64,000 nt of DNA from Parahalioglobus pacificus (GTDB taxonomy: Bacteria; Pseudomonadota; Gammaproteobacteria; Pseudomonadales; Halieaceae). Where the stretch lies: positions 310,001 through 374,000 of the forward strand of contig NZ_BMYM01000001.1 in the NCBI RefSeq assembly GCF_014652275.1, read 5' to 3'. The notes below the pieces were generated by a model. It saw only the letters and a list, made by a program, of their open reading frames with translations. It made no database searches and was not told the origin of the DNA. Shown here one piece after another: positions 44,156 to 54,503 of this stretch. The position numbers were made by a program, and so were the translations under genes. Numbering within the stretch: the first letter of the stretch is position 1; each line of letters starts with the position of its first letter.

Positions 44156-46771
44156 ATGGGTGAAATCGCCAAAGAAATCCTGCCCGTCAATATCGAAGAC
44201 GAGCTGAAACAGTCATATCTTGACTACGCCATGAGCGTGATTGTTGGGCGCGCCTTGCCCGATGTGCGTGACGGACTCAAGCCGGTGCACCGGCGCGTAC
44301 TGTTCGCAATGAATGAGCTCAATAACGATTGGAACAAGGCCTATAAAAAATCGGCACGCGTTGTGGGTGACGTCATTGGTAAGTATCACCCACACGGTGA
44401 CTCTGCGGTGTACGACACCATCGTCCGGATGGCGCAGCCCTTCTCGATGCGCTACATGCTGGTGGATGGCCAGGGTAACTTTGGCTCTATCGATGGCGAT
44501 TCCGCTGCTGCCATGCGTTACACCGAAATTCGCATGCAGAAAATCTCGCATGCCATGCTGGCGGATCTCGACAAGGAAACTGTGGACTTCGTCGACAACT
44601 ACGACGGCACCGAACAAATTCCTGCAGTACTGCCCACTCGAGTGCCCAATCTACTGGTGAATGGTTCCTCGGGTATTGCAGTGGGCATGGCCACCAACAT
44701 TCCGCCGCACAACCTCACCGAAGTGGTCAGCGGCTGCCTGGCGTTGATGGATAATCCCGAGATTACTGTCGATGAGCTGATGGAGCACATTCCGGGCCCC
44801 GACTTCCCCACGGGCGCGATCATCAACGGCCGCGCGGGCATTATCCAGGCCTATCGCACGGGTAAGGGCCGGATCTATGTGCGCGCTCGCGCCGAGGTGA
44901 TTAAGGATGAGCAGAAGGGTAAAGAAACCATCATCATCCATGAAATCCCCTACCAGCTAAACAAGGCGCGCCTGATTGAGAAGATCGCCGAGCTGGTGAA
45001 AGACAAAAAGATCGAAGGTATTACTGAACTGCGGGACGAGTCCGATAAGGACGGTCTGCGCATTGTGATTGAATTGCGCCGCGGTGAGATCGGCGATGTA
45101 GTGCTGAACAACCTCTACGCCCAAACCCAGTTGCAGTCGGTGTTTGGTATCAACATGGTGGCGCTGGTTGACGGTCAGCCCAAGATCCTCAATCTGCGCG
45201 AGATTATCGAGGCCTTTATCCGGCACCGCCGGGAGGTGGTCACCCGCCGCACGGTCTATCTGCTGCGCAAGGCGCGCGAGCGCGGTCACATTCTCGAAGG
45301 ACTGGCTGTTGCGCTGGCGAATATTGACCCGGTTATTGAGTTGATCAAGGCCTCCCCGTCGTCGGCTGAGGCGCGGGAAAGGCTGATTGCCAAACCCTGG
45401 GAGCCCGGGGAGGTCATTTCGATGTTGGAGCGTGCCGGCGAAGACGCCTGCAGGCCCGAAGACCTGGACGCGGCATTTGGCTTACGCGACGGGTTCTATC
45501 ACCTGTCCCCGGCGCAGGCGCAGGCAATTCTGGACCTAAGGCTGCATCGCCTCACCGGACTTGAGCACGAGAAGCTGTTGAACGAGTACCAGGAGAAGCT
45601 GAGAGAGATCGCCGACTATCTGGAAATTCTCAGCGATCCCGACCGCCTGAAGATGGTTATTCGTGAAGAGCTGGAAGAAATCGTCACCGAGTATGGCGAT
45701 GAGCGGATCACCGAGATCACTTCTTCGCAGCACGATCTCACGGTAGAAGACCTGATCACTGAAGAAGACCGCGTGGTCACCATTTCCCACGGTGGGTACG
45801 CCAAGACCCAGCCACTGTCGGATTATCAGGCCCAGAAGCGCGGAGGGATGGGTAAGTCCGCGACGGCAGTGAAGGACGAAGACTTTGTCGAACACCTGCT
45901 GATTGCCAGCACCCACGCCACGATCTTGTGCTTCTCTAACTTTGGTAAAGTGTACTGGCTGAAGGTTTACCAGATACCGCTGGCGGGGCGTAACTCACGC
46001 GGCCGCCCCATGGTTAACTTGCTCCCACTGGAAGACGATGAACGCGTGACCTCGATTCTGCCCGTGGAAAACTACGAGGAAGGCCACTACATCTTTATGG
46101 CAACCGCCAACGGCACGGTGAAGAAAACAGAGCTGACCGCCTTCGCACGGCAGCGCAGCGTCGGCTTGCGTGCCCTTGAGCTTGAGCCGGAGGATGTGTT
46201 GCTGGGTACTGCCATTACCACGGGAGACTGCGACGTCATGTTGTTCTCCAGCGAAGGCAAGGCGGTTCGATTCAATGAATCGGCAGTGCGCGCCATGGGC
46301 AGAACCGCCCGTGGTGTGCGTGGTATCAACCTGGGCGATGGGCATTCGTTGATCTCGCTGATCATCCCGGAAGAGGGCGGACGAGTGCTCACCGTGAGTG
46401 AAAATGGCTACGGTAAGCGGACGGAAGTCTCCGAGTTCCCGACCAAGGGGCGCGGCGGCAAGGGTGTCATTGCCATGCAGGCGAGTGAGCGCAACGGTCG
46501 ACTCGTGGGCGCCACGCAGGTATTCACAGGCGATCAACTCATGTTGATCTCTAATCAGGGAACCCTGGTACGCACCCGGGCCGACGAAGTATCGGTACTC
46601 GGCAGGAACACGCAGGGTGTGCGTGTGATCCGTACCAAGGATGGTGAGTCCCTGGTAAGCCTTGAGCGGATCGAGGAGCCGGATGACGATGATCTGGCGA
46701 CTGATACGGTGGAGCATGGCGATGCGAGCGATGCCACGGAGCAAGGCGATACCGACACCGCCGAGGAATAA
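44156..46771 (+). CDS. gyrA: DNA gyrase subunit A
   Basis: This 871-residue protein has the breakage-reunion domain with the catalytic Y122 in [11 protein letters not shown], and the quinolone-contact residues S83 and D87 in [13 protein letters not shown], both in the susceptible form. The GyrA box QKRGGMG opens the six-bladed C-terminal DNA-wrapping domain. An acidic tail of about 30 residues ends the protein. It supercoils DNA with GyrB. The following serC-pheA-tyrA-aroA order is that of Pseudomonas. Confidence 0.98.
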   Translation: MGEIAKEILPVNIEDELKQSYLDYAMSVIVGRALPDVRDGLKPVHRRVLFAMNELNNDWNKAYKKSARVVGDVIGKYHPHGDSAVYDTIVRMAQPFSMRYMLVDGQGNFGSIDGDSAAAMRYTEIRMQKISHAMLADLDKETVDFVDNYDGTEQIPAVLPTRVPNLLVNGSSGIAVGMATNIPPHNLTEVVSGCLALMDNPEITVDELMEHIPGPDFPTGAIINGRAGIIQAYRTGKGRIYVRARAEVIKDEQKGKETIIIHEIPYQLNKARLIEKIAELVKDKKIEGITELRDESDKDGLRIVIELRRGEIGDVVLNNLYAQTQLQSVFGINMVALVDGQPKILNLREIIEAFIRHRREVVTRRTVYLLRKARERGHILEGLAVALANIDPVIELIKASPSSAEARERLIAKPWEPGEVISMLERAGEDACRPEDLDAAFGLRDGFYHLSPAQAQAILDLRLHRLTGLEHEKLLNEYQEKLREIADYLEILSDPDRLKMVIREELEEIVTEYGDERITEITSSQHDLTVEDLITEEDRVVTISHGGYAKTQPLSDYQAQKRGGMGKSATAVKDEDFVEHLLIASTHATILCFSNFGKVYWLKVYQIPLAGRNSRGRPMVNLLPLEDDERVTSILPVENYEEGHYIFMATANGTVKKTELTAFARQRSVGLRALELEPEDVLLGTAITTGDCDVMLFSSEGKAVRFNESAVRAMGRTARGVRGINLGDGHSLISLIIPEEGGRVLTVSENGYGKRTEVSEFPTKGRGGKGVIAMQASERNGRLVGATQVFTGDQLMLISNQGTLVRTRADEVSVLGRNTQGVRVIRTKDGESLVSLERIEEPDDDDLATDTVEHGDASDATEQGDTDTAEE

Positions 46772-46967
46772 GCCGGTGGTGGGAATGCGCGAGGGCGACC
46801 ACCGTCGGTAGCCCTTTATGGGGACGTCTAGACTAAGACCCCTCGCGCGTGTCCGAGATGATTCAGTCTAAACAGATTTCTCACCCCTGACTGCCTGTAA
46901 GGCTGCTGCGCACCGGATGCGCATGCATCGTAAAAGATTCACAGTTTTGTTAATGGGAATAGCGGTT

Positions 46968-48047
46968 ATGACCCGAAAGTACAATTTTTGCGCCGGCCCT
47001 GCGGCCTTGCCTGAACCTGTGCTTGCACAGGCACGCGATGAGATGCTCGACTGGCATGCAAGTGGCCTTTCCATCATGGAAATGAGTCACCGCAGTGCCG
47101 AGATTGTGGCTATAGCCGAAGGTGCTGAAGCCTCTCTCCGTCGTTTGCTCTCAATCTCAGATGACTACGCCGTATTGTTTGTGCAAGGGGGTGCCAGTTC
47201 CCAATTCGCCGCTGCGCCACTGAATCTTGCGGCAGGTAATGCACGCGTCGATTACGTAAACACAGGGCAGTGGTCGAAGAAGGCGATAGCCGAGGCTAAA
47301 CGGTTCGCCGATGTAAACGTGGTTGCCACTGCTGGAGACACTAACTTTTCGACGATTCCTGCCTTCGACAGCTGGCAATTGAGTGATAGCCCGGCTTATC
47401 TGCATTACACGCCGAACGAGACCATTGGCGGTGTGGAGTTTTTCTGGACGCCCGAGGTGAACGCACCGCTGGTGGCCGATATGTCTTCCACGATTCTCTC
47501 GCGCCCCGTCGATGTCGACCGTTTCGGTGTGATCTATGCCGGTGCGCAAAAGAATATTGGCCCTGCGGGTCTCACGCTTGTGATTGTGCGCCGCGATCTG
47601 CTGGGCAAGGCGTCTGATGGCTGCCCGGCGATGATGGACTGGAAAGTCGCCGCTGATAATGACTCCATGTACAACACACCGCCGACTTACGGCATCTACC
47701 TGGCTGGCTTGGTGTTTGCCTGGCTGGAAGAGCAGGGCGGCCTCGCGGCAATGGAGTCCTTCAACCGTGCCAAGGCAGAAAAGCTGTACGGCGCTATTGA
47801 TGGCAGTGATTTTTACGCAAACCCGGTAGAGGTTCAGAGCCGTTCCCTGATGAACGTACCTTTCACGCTGGCTGACAGTGCCTTGGACAAAACATTCCTG
47901 GCTGAGTCTGAAGAGGCGGGTCTGTTGAACCTAAAGGGGCACCGCTCCGTCGGTGGAATGCGCGCCAGCATCTACAACGCAGTGGGTGAAGAGGCGGTGG
48001 ACGCATTGCTCGCGTTCATGCAGGATTTCGAGCAACGTCACGGATAG
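46968..48047 (+). CDS. serC: Phosphoserine aminotransferase SerC
   Basis: This 359-residue PLP enzyme begins KYNFCAGPAALPEPVL and has the PLP lysine K195 in YAGAQKNIGPAGLT. It converts 3-phosphohydroxypyruvate to phosphoserine, and also acts in vitamin B6 synthesis. The ATG at 46968 gives the family length; two upstream in-frame ATGs would add residues unlike the family. pheA follows after 9 bases. The 196 bases before it hold no gene and no clear promoter. Confidence 0.96.
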   Translation: MTRKYNFCAGPAALPEPVLAQARDEMLDWHASGLSIMEMSHRSAEIVAIAEGAEASLRRLLSISDDYAVLFVQGGASSQFAAAPLNLAAGNARVDYVNTGQWSKKAIAEAKRFADVNVVATAGDTNFSTIPAFDSWQLSDSPAYLHYTPNETIGGVEFFWTPEVNAPLVADMSSTILSRPVDVDRFGVIYAGAQKNIGPAGLTLVIVRRDLLGKASDGCPAMMDWKVAADNDSMYNTPPTYGIYLAGLVFAWLEEQGGLAAMESFNRAKAEKLYGAIDGSDFYANPVEVQSRSLMNVPFTLADSALDKTFLAESEEAGLLNLKGHRSVGGMRASIYNAVGEEAVDALLAFMQDFEQRHG

Positions 48048-48056
48048 AGACACCGC

Positions 48057-49175
48057 ATGGCTGATGATCGCGACCTGGACCAGGTCAGGGCAGACATCGA
48101 CGCAATTGACCGCGAAATACAATCGCTGCTGAACCGCCGCGCGGGCTGCGCCCAGCGTGTGGCGGATATCAAGCTGGCCGAGGTACAGGCCGCCAGAGAG
48201 CAGGGTGATGGCGATGCGGAGGTGGTGTATTACCGCCCCGAACGCGAGGCGCAGGTGCTGCGCGGCATAATGAATCGCAATGAGGGTCCTCTGGCAGATG
48301 GCACCGTGGCTCACATTTTCCGTGAGGTCATGTCTGCCTGCCTGGCGCTGGAGCGCCCGTTGCAAGTCGCTTATCTGGGCCCTGAGGGTACGTTTACGCA
48401 AGCGGCAGCCATCAAACATTTCGGCCATGCGGCTGTCTGCGTCCCGCACAACACGATCGATACTGTGTTTGCCCAGGTGGAATCCGGCGAATGTAATTAC
48501 GGTGTGGTACCCGTTGAAAACTCCACTGAAGGGATGGTCAGCCACACGCTGGACAACTTCATGGACTCGCCGCTGAAGATTTCTGGCGAAGTGGAGATGC
48601 GTATTTCCCACCACCTGCTGGTGGCCCCCGGCACTGACGAGGCACAGGTCACCCGTATTTGTGCGCACCAGCAAGCGCTGGCCCAGTGTCGCAATTGGCT
48701 TGATCGCCATTGGCCGAATGTTGAGCGCGATGCTGTGTCTTCCAATGGCGAAGCCGCGAGAATAGCCGCAGCTGAACCCGGAGTGGCCGCTGTTGCGGGC
48801 GATATGGCGGCCGAGCAGTACCAACTGGAGAAGCTGGCAGAGCATATTGAAGACTACGCGGATAACACCACGCGCTTCCTGATCGTGGGCCGTGAAGAAG
48901 TGCCGCCCAGTGGCAACGACAAGACATCAATCATCGTATCCAGTAGAAACAAGCCGGGTGCCTTGTTTGCCTTGCTGGATCCCTTCCGCCGCTCAGGGGT
49001 GAGTCTGACGCGTATTGATACGCGCCCATCTCGCACCGAGAAATGGGCCTATGTGTTCTTTATTGAATTTGAGGGCCACATGGGTGACGACCGGGTGTCT
49101 ACCATCCTGAACGAGCTCGAGGAGCAGTCCATTCTGCTCAAGCCCCTTGGGTCGTATCCCCAGGCCGTCATGTAG
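48057..49175 (+). CDS. pheA: Bifunctional chorismate mutase/prephenate dehydratase (P-protein)
   Basis: This 372-residue protein has a chorismate mutase domain (about 1-90) with VRADIDAIDREIQSLLNRR, a prephenate dehydratase domain (from about 100) with YLGPEGTFTQ and NSTEGMV, and a C-terminal ACT domain with SRNKPGALFALL and SLTRIDTRPS, which binds phenylalanine as feedback inhibitor. It makes phenylpyruvate. hisC, which follows pheA in Pseudomonas, is missing here; tyrA follows directly after 13 bases. Confidence 0.97.
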   Translation: MADDRDLDQVRADIDAIDREIQSLLNRRAGCAQRVADIKLAEVQAAREQGDGDAEVVYYRPEREAQVLRGIMNRNEGPLADGTVAHIFREVMSACLALERPLQVAYLGPEGTFTQAAAIKHFGHAAVCVPHNTIDTVFAQVESGECNYGVVPVENSTEGMVSHTLDNFMDSPLKISGEVEMRISHHLLVAPGTDEAQVTRICAHQQALAQCRNWLDRHWPNVERDAVSSNGEAARIAAAEPGVAAVAGDMAAEQYQLEKLAEHIEDYADNTTRFLIVGREEVPPSGNDKTSIIVSSRNKPGALFALLDPFRRSGVSLTRIDTRPSRTEKWAYVFFIEFEGHMGDDRVSTILNELEEQSILLKPLGSYPQAVM

Positions 49176-49188
49176 TTGAGGTTGAACG

Positions 49189-50091
49189 GTGGCATACAAG
49201 ACAGAAACGGTGGCAATACTCGGCTTAGGGCTCATTGGAGGGTCCCTGGCCCGCGCCCTGCGAGAGAACCGCTTTAGCCAACGGTTTATTGGCTATGGTC
49301 GACGCTTGCCTTCCCTGGAGCAGGGCGTTGCTCTGGGGGTGATTGACGAATACACCCAGGACCTTGGCGAGGCAGTATCGGCGGCGGATATTATCGTGAT
49401 CGCTGCGCCGACACTGGTCGCCGCAGACCTGCTTGATGAAATACTGGCGCTGACCGATGGTCATGCGCATGCCCCGCTTGTTACAGACGTTGCCAGTGTG
49501 AAGGGTAACCTACATGCACGAGCCCAGCGCGACGATGGCACACTGCCCCCCAATGTGGTGTTGGGCCATCCTATTGCGGGGTCTGAGCGCTCCGGCGTTG
49601 CGGCCTCCGATGCCCGCTTGTTCGTGAATCACCGGGTGATATTAACGCCGGATGTGGGCAATGACCCCGCGGCGGTGGATACGATAGCCGCCATGTGGAC
49701 AGCCACCGGCGCTGATGTGGTGCAGATGTCAGTGAAAGATCACGACACAGTATTGGCGGCGACCAGCCATTTGCCCCATGCCTTGGCTTATGCATTGGTT
49801 GATGCGCTGGCCCAATCAGATGCGAGCGATGACATCTTTCGATTTGCGGCAGGCGGCTTTCGCGATTTCACCCGCATTGCATCCAGCGACCCCGTTATGT
49901 GGCGCGATATCGCCATTGCCAACCGCGATGCGCTGTTATCGGCCATCGACACGTTCGGTGAGCATCTGGCCATCTTGAGAGAGCAGGTGGCTGCCAGCGA
50001 CGCCGATGGTATGGAAGCAACTTTCACCCGCGCGAAAACCGCGCGGGATGAGTTTGCTGCTATTTTGGCGCAGCGCCAGCGCGGTCACTAG
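49189..50091 (+). CDS. tyrA: Prephenate/arogenate dehydrogenase TyrA
   Basis: This 300-residue protein starts with the NAD-binding VAILGLGLIGGSLARAL and has GHPIAGSERSG (substrate site) and SHLPHALAYALVDA (the helical dimer domain). It oxidises prephenate to 4-hydroxyphenylpyruvate. It starts at GTG with TGAGG upstream. In Pseudomonas TyrA is fused to AroA; here they are separate, 45 bases apart. Confidence 0.95.
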   Translation: MAYKTETVAILGLGLIGGSLARALRENRFSQRFIGYGRRLPSLEQGVALGVIDEYTQDLGEAVSAADIIVIAAPTLVAADLLDEILALTDGHAHAPLVTDVASVKGNLHARAQRDDGTLPPNVVLGHPIAGSERSGVAASDARLFVNHRVILTPDVGNDPAAVDTIAAMWTATGADVVQMSVKDHDTVLAATSHLPHALAYALVDALAQSDASDDIFRFAAGGFRDFTRIASSDPVMWRDIAIANRDALLSAIDTFGEHLAILREQVAASDADGMEATFTRAKTARDEFAAILAQRQRGH

Positions 50092-50136
50092 CGCCGTCCA
50101 ATAGCCGGCACAATCCTTTATAGGTAAGAACAGACT

Positions 50137-51441
50137 ATGGAATTCAATCTTCTGCCGGGCGGCACACTCACCGGCGAAGCCCGTGTCCCCGGAGACAAGT
50201 CCATCTCTCACCGCTCCATCATGCTGGGAGCGCTGGCTGACGGCACCACCAACATCAGTGGCTTCCTCGAAGGGGAGGATGCCCTTGCCACGGTTGCTGC
50301 CTTCAGGGCCATGGGCGTGTCCATTGAGGGGCCCGATGACGGTCGAGTCATTGTTCATGGTGTGGGCGTGGATGGGCTTAAAGCCCCACAACAGCCAATG
50401 GACATGGGCAATTCCGGTACCAGCATTCGGCTGCTCAGTGGGCTACTGGCGGGTCAAGCATTCTCAACGTCGCTGACGGGCGATGCCTCCTTGCAGGGCC
50501 GGCCTATGGGGCGTGTGATTGATCCACTCAAACTGATGGGTGCTGCCATAGAAGGCACCAATGACGGTAAACCGCCGCTCCACATTACTGGCGCGCAGGC
50601 GCTTCGCGGTATTCACTACGATCTGCCCATGGCCAGTGCTCAGGTCAAATCCTGCGTACTGTTGGCGGGGCTGTATGCCCAAGGCAGGACCTCCGTTACT
50701 GAGCCAGCACCCACCCGAGATCACACGGAACGTATGCTGCGAGGCTTCGGTTACAAAGTGGATAGGGACAACGGTGTTATCGGACTGCGAGGCGGCGACA
50801 GGCTAACGGCCTGTGACATCGAGGTGCCCGCGGACATCTCGTCAGCTGCGTTTTTCCTAGTGGCTGCCAGCATCGCGCCGGGCTCCGACGTATTGCTCAC
50901 TCACGTGGGTATCAACCCTACCCGCATTGGAGTGTTGAACATTCTCAGCCTGATGGGCGCAGACATCACATTGCGCAATGAGCGCGAGGTGGGCGGCGAG
51001 CCCGTCGCTGACATTCGGGTGAAGTATGCGCCGCTGCGTGGCATTGAGATTCCTGAAGACCAGGTGCCCCTGGCGATCGACGAGTTTCCGGCGCTGTTTA
51101 TTGCCGCGGCCTGCGCCGAGGGCACAACCGTCCTGCGCGGTGCTGAAGAGTTGCGCGTCAAAGAAAGCGACCGCATTGCCAGTATGGCCGAAGGATTGAC
51201 GACACTCGGTGTACGCAATGAAGTGTTGGACGATGGCATCGTCATTCAAGGGGGAACCATGGGCGGCGGCGTGATTCGCACTTTCCACGACCACCGGATC
51301 GCCATGGCCTTCAGTATCGCCGCGCTGCGTGCAGAGCAGGAAATCCGCGTGTTGGATTGCGATCACGTGGCCACCTCATTCCCTGGCTTCGACGCGCTGG
51401 CGCGCGGTCTGGGTTTGCAGATTTCCGCTCTGGCGGACTGA
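50137..51441 (+). CDS. aroA: 3-phosphoshikimate 1-carboxyvinyltransferase (EPSP synthase)
   Basis: This 434-residue protein has GDKSISHRS (K21, R26) and GNSGTSIRLLSG (R98), with the catalytic DEFPALF and the phosphoenolpyruvate-binding ELRVKESDR. It makes EPSP in the shikimate pathway. The GDKSISHRS form of the first motif is shared with class II enzymes, a trait linked to glyphosate tolerance in several of them, although this trait is not proven by sequence. cmk follows after 4 bases. Confidence 0.97.
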   Translation: MEFNLLPGGTLTGEARVPGDKSISHRSIMLGALADGTTNISGFLEGEDALATVAAFRAMGVSIEGPDDGRVIVHGVGVDGLKAPQQPMDMGNSGTSIRLLSGLLAGQAFSTSLTGDASLQGRPMGRVIDPLKLMGAAIEGTNDGKPPLHITGAQALRGIHYDLPMASAQVKSCVLLAGLYAQGRTSVTEPAPTRDHTERMLRGFGYKVDRDNGVIGLRGGDRLTACDIEVPADISSAAFFLVAASIAPGSDVLLTHVGINPTRIGVLNILSLMGADITLRNEREVGGEPVADIRVKYAPLRGIEIPEDQVPLAIDEFPALFIAAACAEGTTVLRGAEELRVKESDRIASMAEGLTTLGVRNEVLDDGIVIQGGTMGGGVIRTFHDHRIAMAFSIAALRAEQEIRVLDCDHVATSFPGFDALARGLGLQISALAD

Positions 51442-51445
51442 GGCG

Positions 51446-52132
51446 GTGACAGAGATTCCCGTCATCACGGTCGACGGCCCCAGCGGCGCGGGCAAAGGCA
51501 CGATTAGCCATATGTTGGCCGATAACTTGGGCTGGCATTTCCTCGACAGTGGCGCCCTGTATCGCGTCACGGGTCAAGCCTGCCTGATTGAGGGTGTGTC
51601 CTGGGACGATGCGCCGGCGGTCGCCGAGATTGCTCGCCACCTTGCGGTGAGTTTTACCCGCGCCGACAGCGGCGAGGTGTTGGTTGCCTATAAAGGGCAG
51701 GATGTCAGCCGCGCGATTCGCACAGAAGAGGGGGGCAGGGGCGCTTCAACAGTCGCCGCTATACCCGCAGTTCGCGACGCTTTGTTAGCCCGCCAGCAGG
51801 ACTTTCGCCAGGCACCCGGTCTGGTGGCCGATGGCCGCGATATGGGCACGGTGGTTTTCCCCGATGCGCCGCTCAAGTTCTACCTCACAGCCAGTGCTGA
51901 GGAGCGAGCCCAAAGGCGCTATAAGCAGTTGATTGCAAAGGGGGAAGGTGTTAGTCTCGCGCGCCTTCTCGAGGACATCGAGGAACGCGATGCGCGTGAT
52001 TCACAGCGCAGCGTGTCTCCGCTGCTCCCCGCAGAGGATGCCATTATCGTCGACAGCACCGCCACCCCTATTGGGGATGTGTTCGCACAGGTGATGCTGA
52101 AGGTAAGTGAAAAGGGTCTTCAACAGGCCTGA
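51446..52132 (+). CDS. cmk: Cytidylate kinase
   Basis: This 228-residue protein has the P-loop GPSGAGKGT near its start, then FLDSGALYR and DGRDMGTVVFPDA, the CMP-binding and lid motifs. It phosphorylates CMP and dCMP. The GTG at 51446 is used; an ATG further upstream would overlap aroA by over 100 bases. The order aroA-cmk-rpsA is conserved in gammaproteobacteria. Confidence 0.97.
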   Translation: MTEIPVITVDGPSGAGKGTISHMLADNLGWHFLDSGALYRVTGQACLIEGVSWDDAPAVAEIARHLAVSFTRADSGEVLVAYKGQDVSRAIRTEEGGRGASTVAAIPAVRDALLARQQDFRQAPGLVADGRDMGTVVFPDAPLKFYLTASAEERAQRRYKQLIAKGEGVSLARLLEDIEERDARDSQRSVSPLLPAEDAIIVDSTATPIGDVFAQVMLKVSEKGLQQA

Positions 52133-52291
52133 TCTTCCCGCAAATTCGTCGAAATGGCCACTAACAGGTCGGTTTCGTCGTGTCTTATCCAGCATCAGCG
52201 ACGCCACTGGCCAGGATTAACTGACCCGGCCGTGCTGGACGCCCCGGTGATGTAGGCAATGTTTGCCGCAGTTACTGACAGGTAATGTGTA

Positions 52292-53965
52292 ATGAGCGAA
52301 TCTTTCGCTGAACTTTTTGAAGAAAGTCTGAAAACCGTCGATATGGAGCCCGGTGCAATCGTCACTGGTGTGGTTATCGACATCGATAACGAGTGGGTGA
52401 CCGTCCACGCAGGCCTCAAGTCTGAAGGCGTCATTCCTCGTGCCCAGTTCAACGATGCAGCGGGTGAATGCACCCTCAACATCGGTGACGAAGTACAGGT
52501 CGCCCTGGAAACCGTGGAAGACGGTTTCGGCGAGACCAAGCTGTCCCGTGAAAAAGCCAAGCGCGCTGAGGCGTGGAAAGAGCTGGAAGCTGCCCACGCA
52601 GCCGACGAAGTGGTTCACGGCATCATCAATGGCAAGGTCAAAGGTGGTTTCACAGTCGACATTCAGGGCATCCGCGCGTTCCTGCCGGGTTCACTGGTCG
52701 ATGTTCGCCCTGTGCGCGAGACCACTCACCTGGAAGGCAAGGATCTAGAATTCAAGGTCATCAAGCTGGACCAGAAGCGCAACAACGTGGTGGTTTCCCG
52801 CCGCGCGGTTATGGAAGAGGCCAACAGCGTAGAGCGCGAAGCGCTGCTGGAGTCTCTGCAGGAAGGCATGTCCGTGAAGGGCATCGTCAAGAACCTGACC
52901 GATTACGGTGCGTTTGTTGATCTGGGCGGCGTAGACGGTCTGCTGCACATTACCGACATGGCGTGGAAGCGCATCAAGCACCCCTCCGAGATTGTGGAAG
53001 TGGGTCAGGAAATCGACGTCAAGATCCTCAAGTTCGACCGCGAGCGTAACCGCGTGTCTCTGGGTCTGAAGCAGCTGGGTGATGATCCCTGGGTGGAAAT
53101 CACTGGCCGTTACCCCGAAGGCAGCCGCGTCAAGGCGCGTATCACCAACCTCACCGACTACGGCTGCTTCGCCGAACTGGAGGAAGGTGTCGAAGGTCTG
53201 GTTCACGTCTCCGAAATGGACTGGACTAACAAGAACGTACACCCCTCCAAGGTTGTCCAACTGGGCGATGAGGTAGAGGTGATGGTTCTGGACATCGACG
53301 AAGAGCGTCGCCGTATCTCTCTGGGTATCAAGCAGTGCCAGCAGAACCCCTGGGATGCGTTCGGTGCGCAGTACAGCAAGGGCGACAAGATCGCCGGCGC
53401 TATCAAGTCGATCACCGACTTTGGCATCTTCATCGGTCTGGAAGGCAACATCGATGGTCTGGTACACCTGTCAGACATCAGCTGGAACGAGACTGGCGAA
53501 GAAGCGGTACGCAACTACAAGAAGGGCGATGAAATTGAGACAGTTATCCTGTCTATCGACCCCGAGCGTGAGCGTATCTCCCTGGGCATCAAGCAGCTGG
53601 AAGACGACCCCTTCTCCAACTACGTGGCCGAGAACGATCGCGGTTCAGTAGTCACCGGTGAAGTGATCGAAGTTGATGCCAAGGCTGTCACCATCAAGCT
53701 GGCGGAAGAAGTCGAGGGTATCCTCAAGGCATCCGACATCAGCCGTGATCGCGTTGAAGACGCACGCAACTCGTTCAAGGTTGGCGATTCTGTAGAAGCG
53801 AAAATCGTTTCTGTGGATCGCAAGAACCGTGCCCTGGCCCTGTCTATCAAGGCCAAGGATTATGACGACGAGCAGGAAGCGGTGAAGTCGCTGAAGGACC
53901 AGGAGGAGTCAACATCTCCAGGTACTATTGGCGACCTGATCAAGGCGCAAATGGGCGACCAGTAA
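52292..53965 (+). CDS. rpsA: 30S ribosomal protein S1
   Basis: This 557-residue protein consists of six S1 (OB-fold) repeats. Repeats three to six carry the typical G-x-F-x-x-L...G-L-V/L-H-x-S/T block, for example [20 protein letters not shown] and [21 protein letters not shown]-type sequence. S1 binds mRNA and helps start translation. The site upstream is only a weak AGGT, consistent with the known unusual, S1-regulated start of rpsA mRNA in E. coli. The 159-base gap before it holds no gene. A terminator follows. Confidence 0.98.
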   Translation: MSESFAELFEESLKTVDMEPGAIVTGVVIDIDNEWVTVHAGLKSEGVIPRAQFNDAAGECTLNIGDEVQVALETVEDGFGETKLSREKAKRAEAWKELEAAHAADEVVHGIINGKVKGGFTVDIQGIRAFLPGSLVDVRPVRETTHLEGKDLEFKVIKLDQKRNNVVVSRRAVMEEANSVEREALLESLQEGMSVKGIVKNLTDYGAFVDLGGVDGLLHITDMAWKRIKHPSEIVEVGQEIDVKILKFDRERNRVSLGLKQLGDDPWVEITGRYPEGSRVKARITNLTDYGCFAELEEGVEGLVHVSEMDWTNKNVHPSKVVQLGDEVEVMVLDIDEERRRISLGIKQCQQNPWDAFGAQYSKGDKIAGAIKSITDFGIFIGLEGNIDGLVHLSDISWNETGEEAVRNYKKGDEIETVILSIDPERERISLGIKQLEDDPFSNYVAENDRGSVVTGEVIEVDAKAVTIKLAEEVEGILKASDISRDRVEDARNSFKVGDSVEAKIVSVDRKNRALALSIKAKDYDDEQEAVKSLKDQEESTSPGTIGDLIKAQMGDQ

Positions 53966-53971
53966 GCGCTT

Positions 53972-53988
53972 TTCGGACACAGTCCGAA
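53972..53988 (+). repeat. Small hairpin just after rpsA
   Basis: TTCGGAC pairs with GTCCGAA around the 3-base loop ACA. It has no T-run and precedes the main terminator by 7 bases. Confidence 0.5.
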
Positions 53989-53995
53989 CTCCTGA

Positions 53996-54021
53996 AGGGC
54001 TCGCTTAGGCGGGCCCTTTTT
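53996..54021 (+). terminator. Rho-independent terminator after rpsA
   Basis: A 9-bp stem AGGGCTCGC / GCGGGCCCT with one T-G pair and a TTAG loop is followed by TTTTT. It ends the operon that starts before serC or gyrA and separates rpsA from ihfB. Confidence 0.92.
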
Positions 54022-54038
54022 CGTTAAAAAATAACAAC

Positions 54039-54067
54039 TTGCGTAATTTTAAGGTGGGGTCCACAAT
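54039..54067 (+). promoter_or_regulatory. Candidate ihfB promoter
   Basis: TTGCGT (54039-54044) and CACAAT (54062-54067) are 17 bases apart, each matching four of six consensus bases. The region is AT-rich compared with the rest of the window. Confidence 0.4.
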
Positions 54068-54113
54068 ATGTGAACACGCGGGTTCGAGCCTCCGTGCCGA
54101 ATAAGGATCGACA

Positions 54114-54410
54114 ATGACCAAAAGCGAACTCATAGAGACAATTGCCGCGCATCAGTCGCAGCTGTCGTCCAAAGATGTCGAATTGGCGATAAAAACCATT
54201 CTTGAGCATATGTCGCAGGCCCTTGCGACGGGTGACCGTATTGAGATTCGCGGCTTTGGCAGCTTCTCACTGCACTACCGCGAGCCGCGACGTGGTCGTA
54301 ACCCAAAAACGGGTGATGCAGTCGAGCTTACGGGCAAATATGTGCCGCATTTCAAACCGGGCAAGGAACTGCGTGAGCGCGTTAACCTTGGACTGCAGGC
54401 AGGCTTGTAG
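54114..54410 (+). CDS. ihfB: Integration host factor subunit beta
   Basis: This 98-residue HU/IHF protein has the DNA-bending arm [28 protein letters not shown], with Pro in the RNPKTG tip, and starts [11 protein letters not shown]. It pairs with IhfA to bend DNA at specific sites. It is the only DNA-binding regulator-type protein in the window. A terminator directly follows, so it is a single-gene unit. Confidence 0.97.
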   Translation: MTKSELIETIAAHQSQLSSKDVELAIKTILEHMSQALATGDRIEIRGFGSFSLHYREPRRGRNPKTGDAVELTGKYVPHFKPGKELRERVNLGLQAGL

Positions 54411-54464
54411 CGGCATCGTAAATCCCGGCGAACGGCGTGATTTAGCGGTCATGCCGTTTTTTTT
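54411..54464 (+). terminator. Rho-independent terminator after ihfB
   Basis: CGGCAT (54411-54416) pairs with ATGCCG (54451-54456), and inside it TAAATC (54419-54424) pairs with GATTTA (54439-54444). Eight T follow. The stem begins right after the ihfB stop codon. The inner loops are uneven (2 versus 6 bases), which makes it an unusually long bipartite terminator. Confidence 0.85.
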
Positions 54465-54503
54465 CGCCCATCTATCTACCCCTCTTTTGCGGAGAGCGAC
54501 GCT

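Noticed and set aside
45995-46744. Long open frame on the strand opposite gyrA
   Set aside because: It mirrors the GC-rich third codon positions of gyrA, has no start signal and no family features. The same holds for 47931-48845, 36879-37811, 52745-53467 and 6167-6769.
44156-46771. Quinolone-resistance mutations in gyrA
   Set aside because: Residues 83 and 87 are Ser and Asp, the susceptible forms.
46772-46967. Hairpins GGTGGT/ACCACC and GGGG/CCCC after gyrA as terminators
   Set aside because: Loops are long and no T-run is present; a terminator for gyrA could not be supported.
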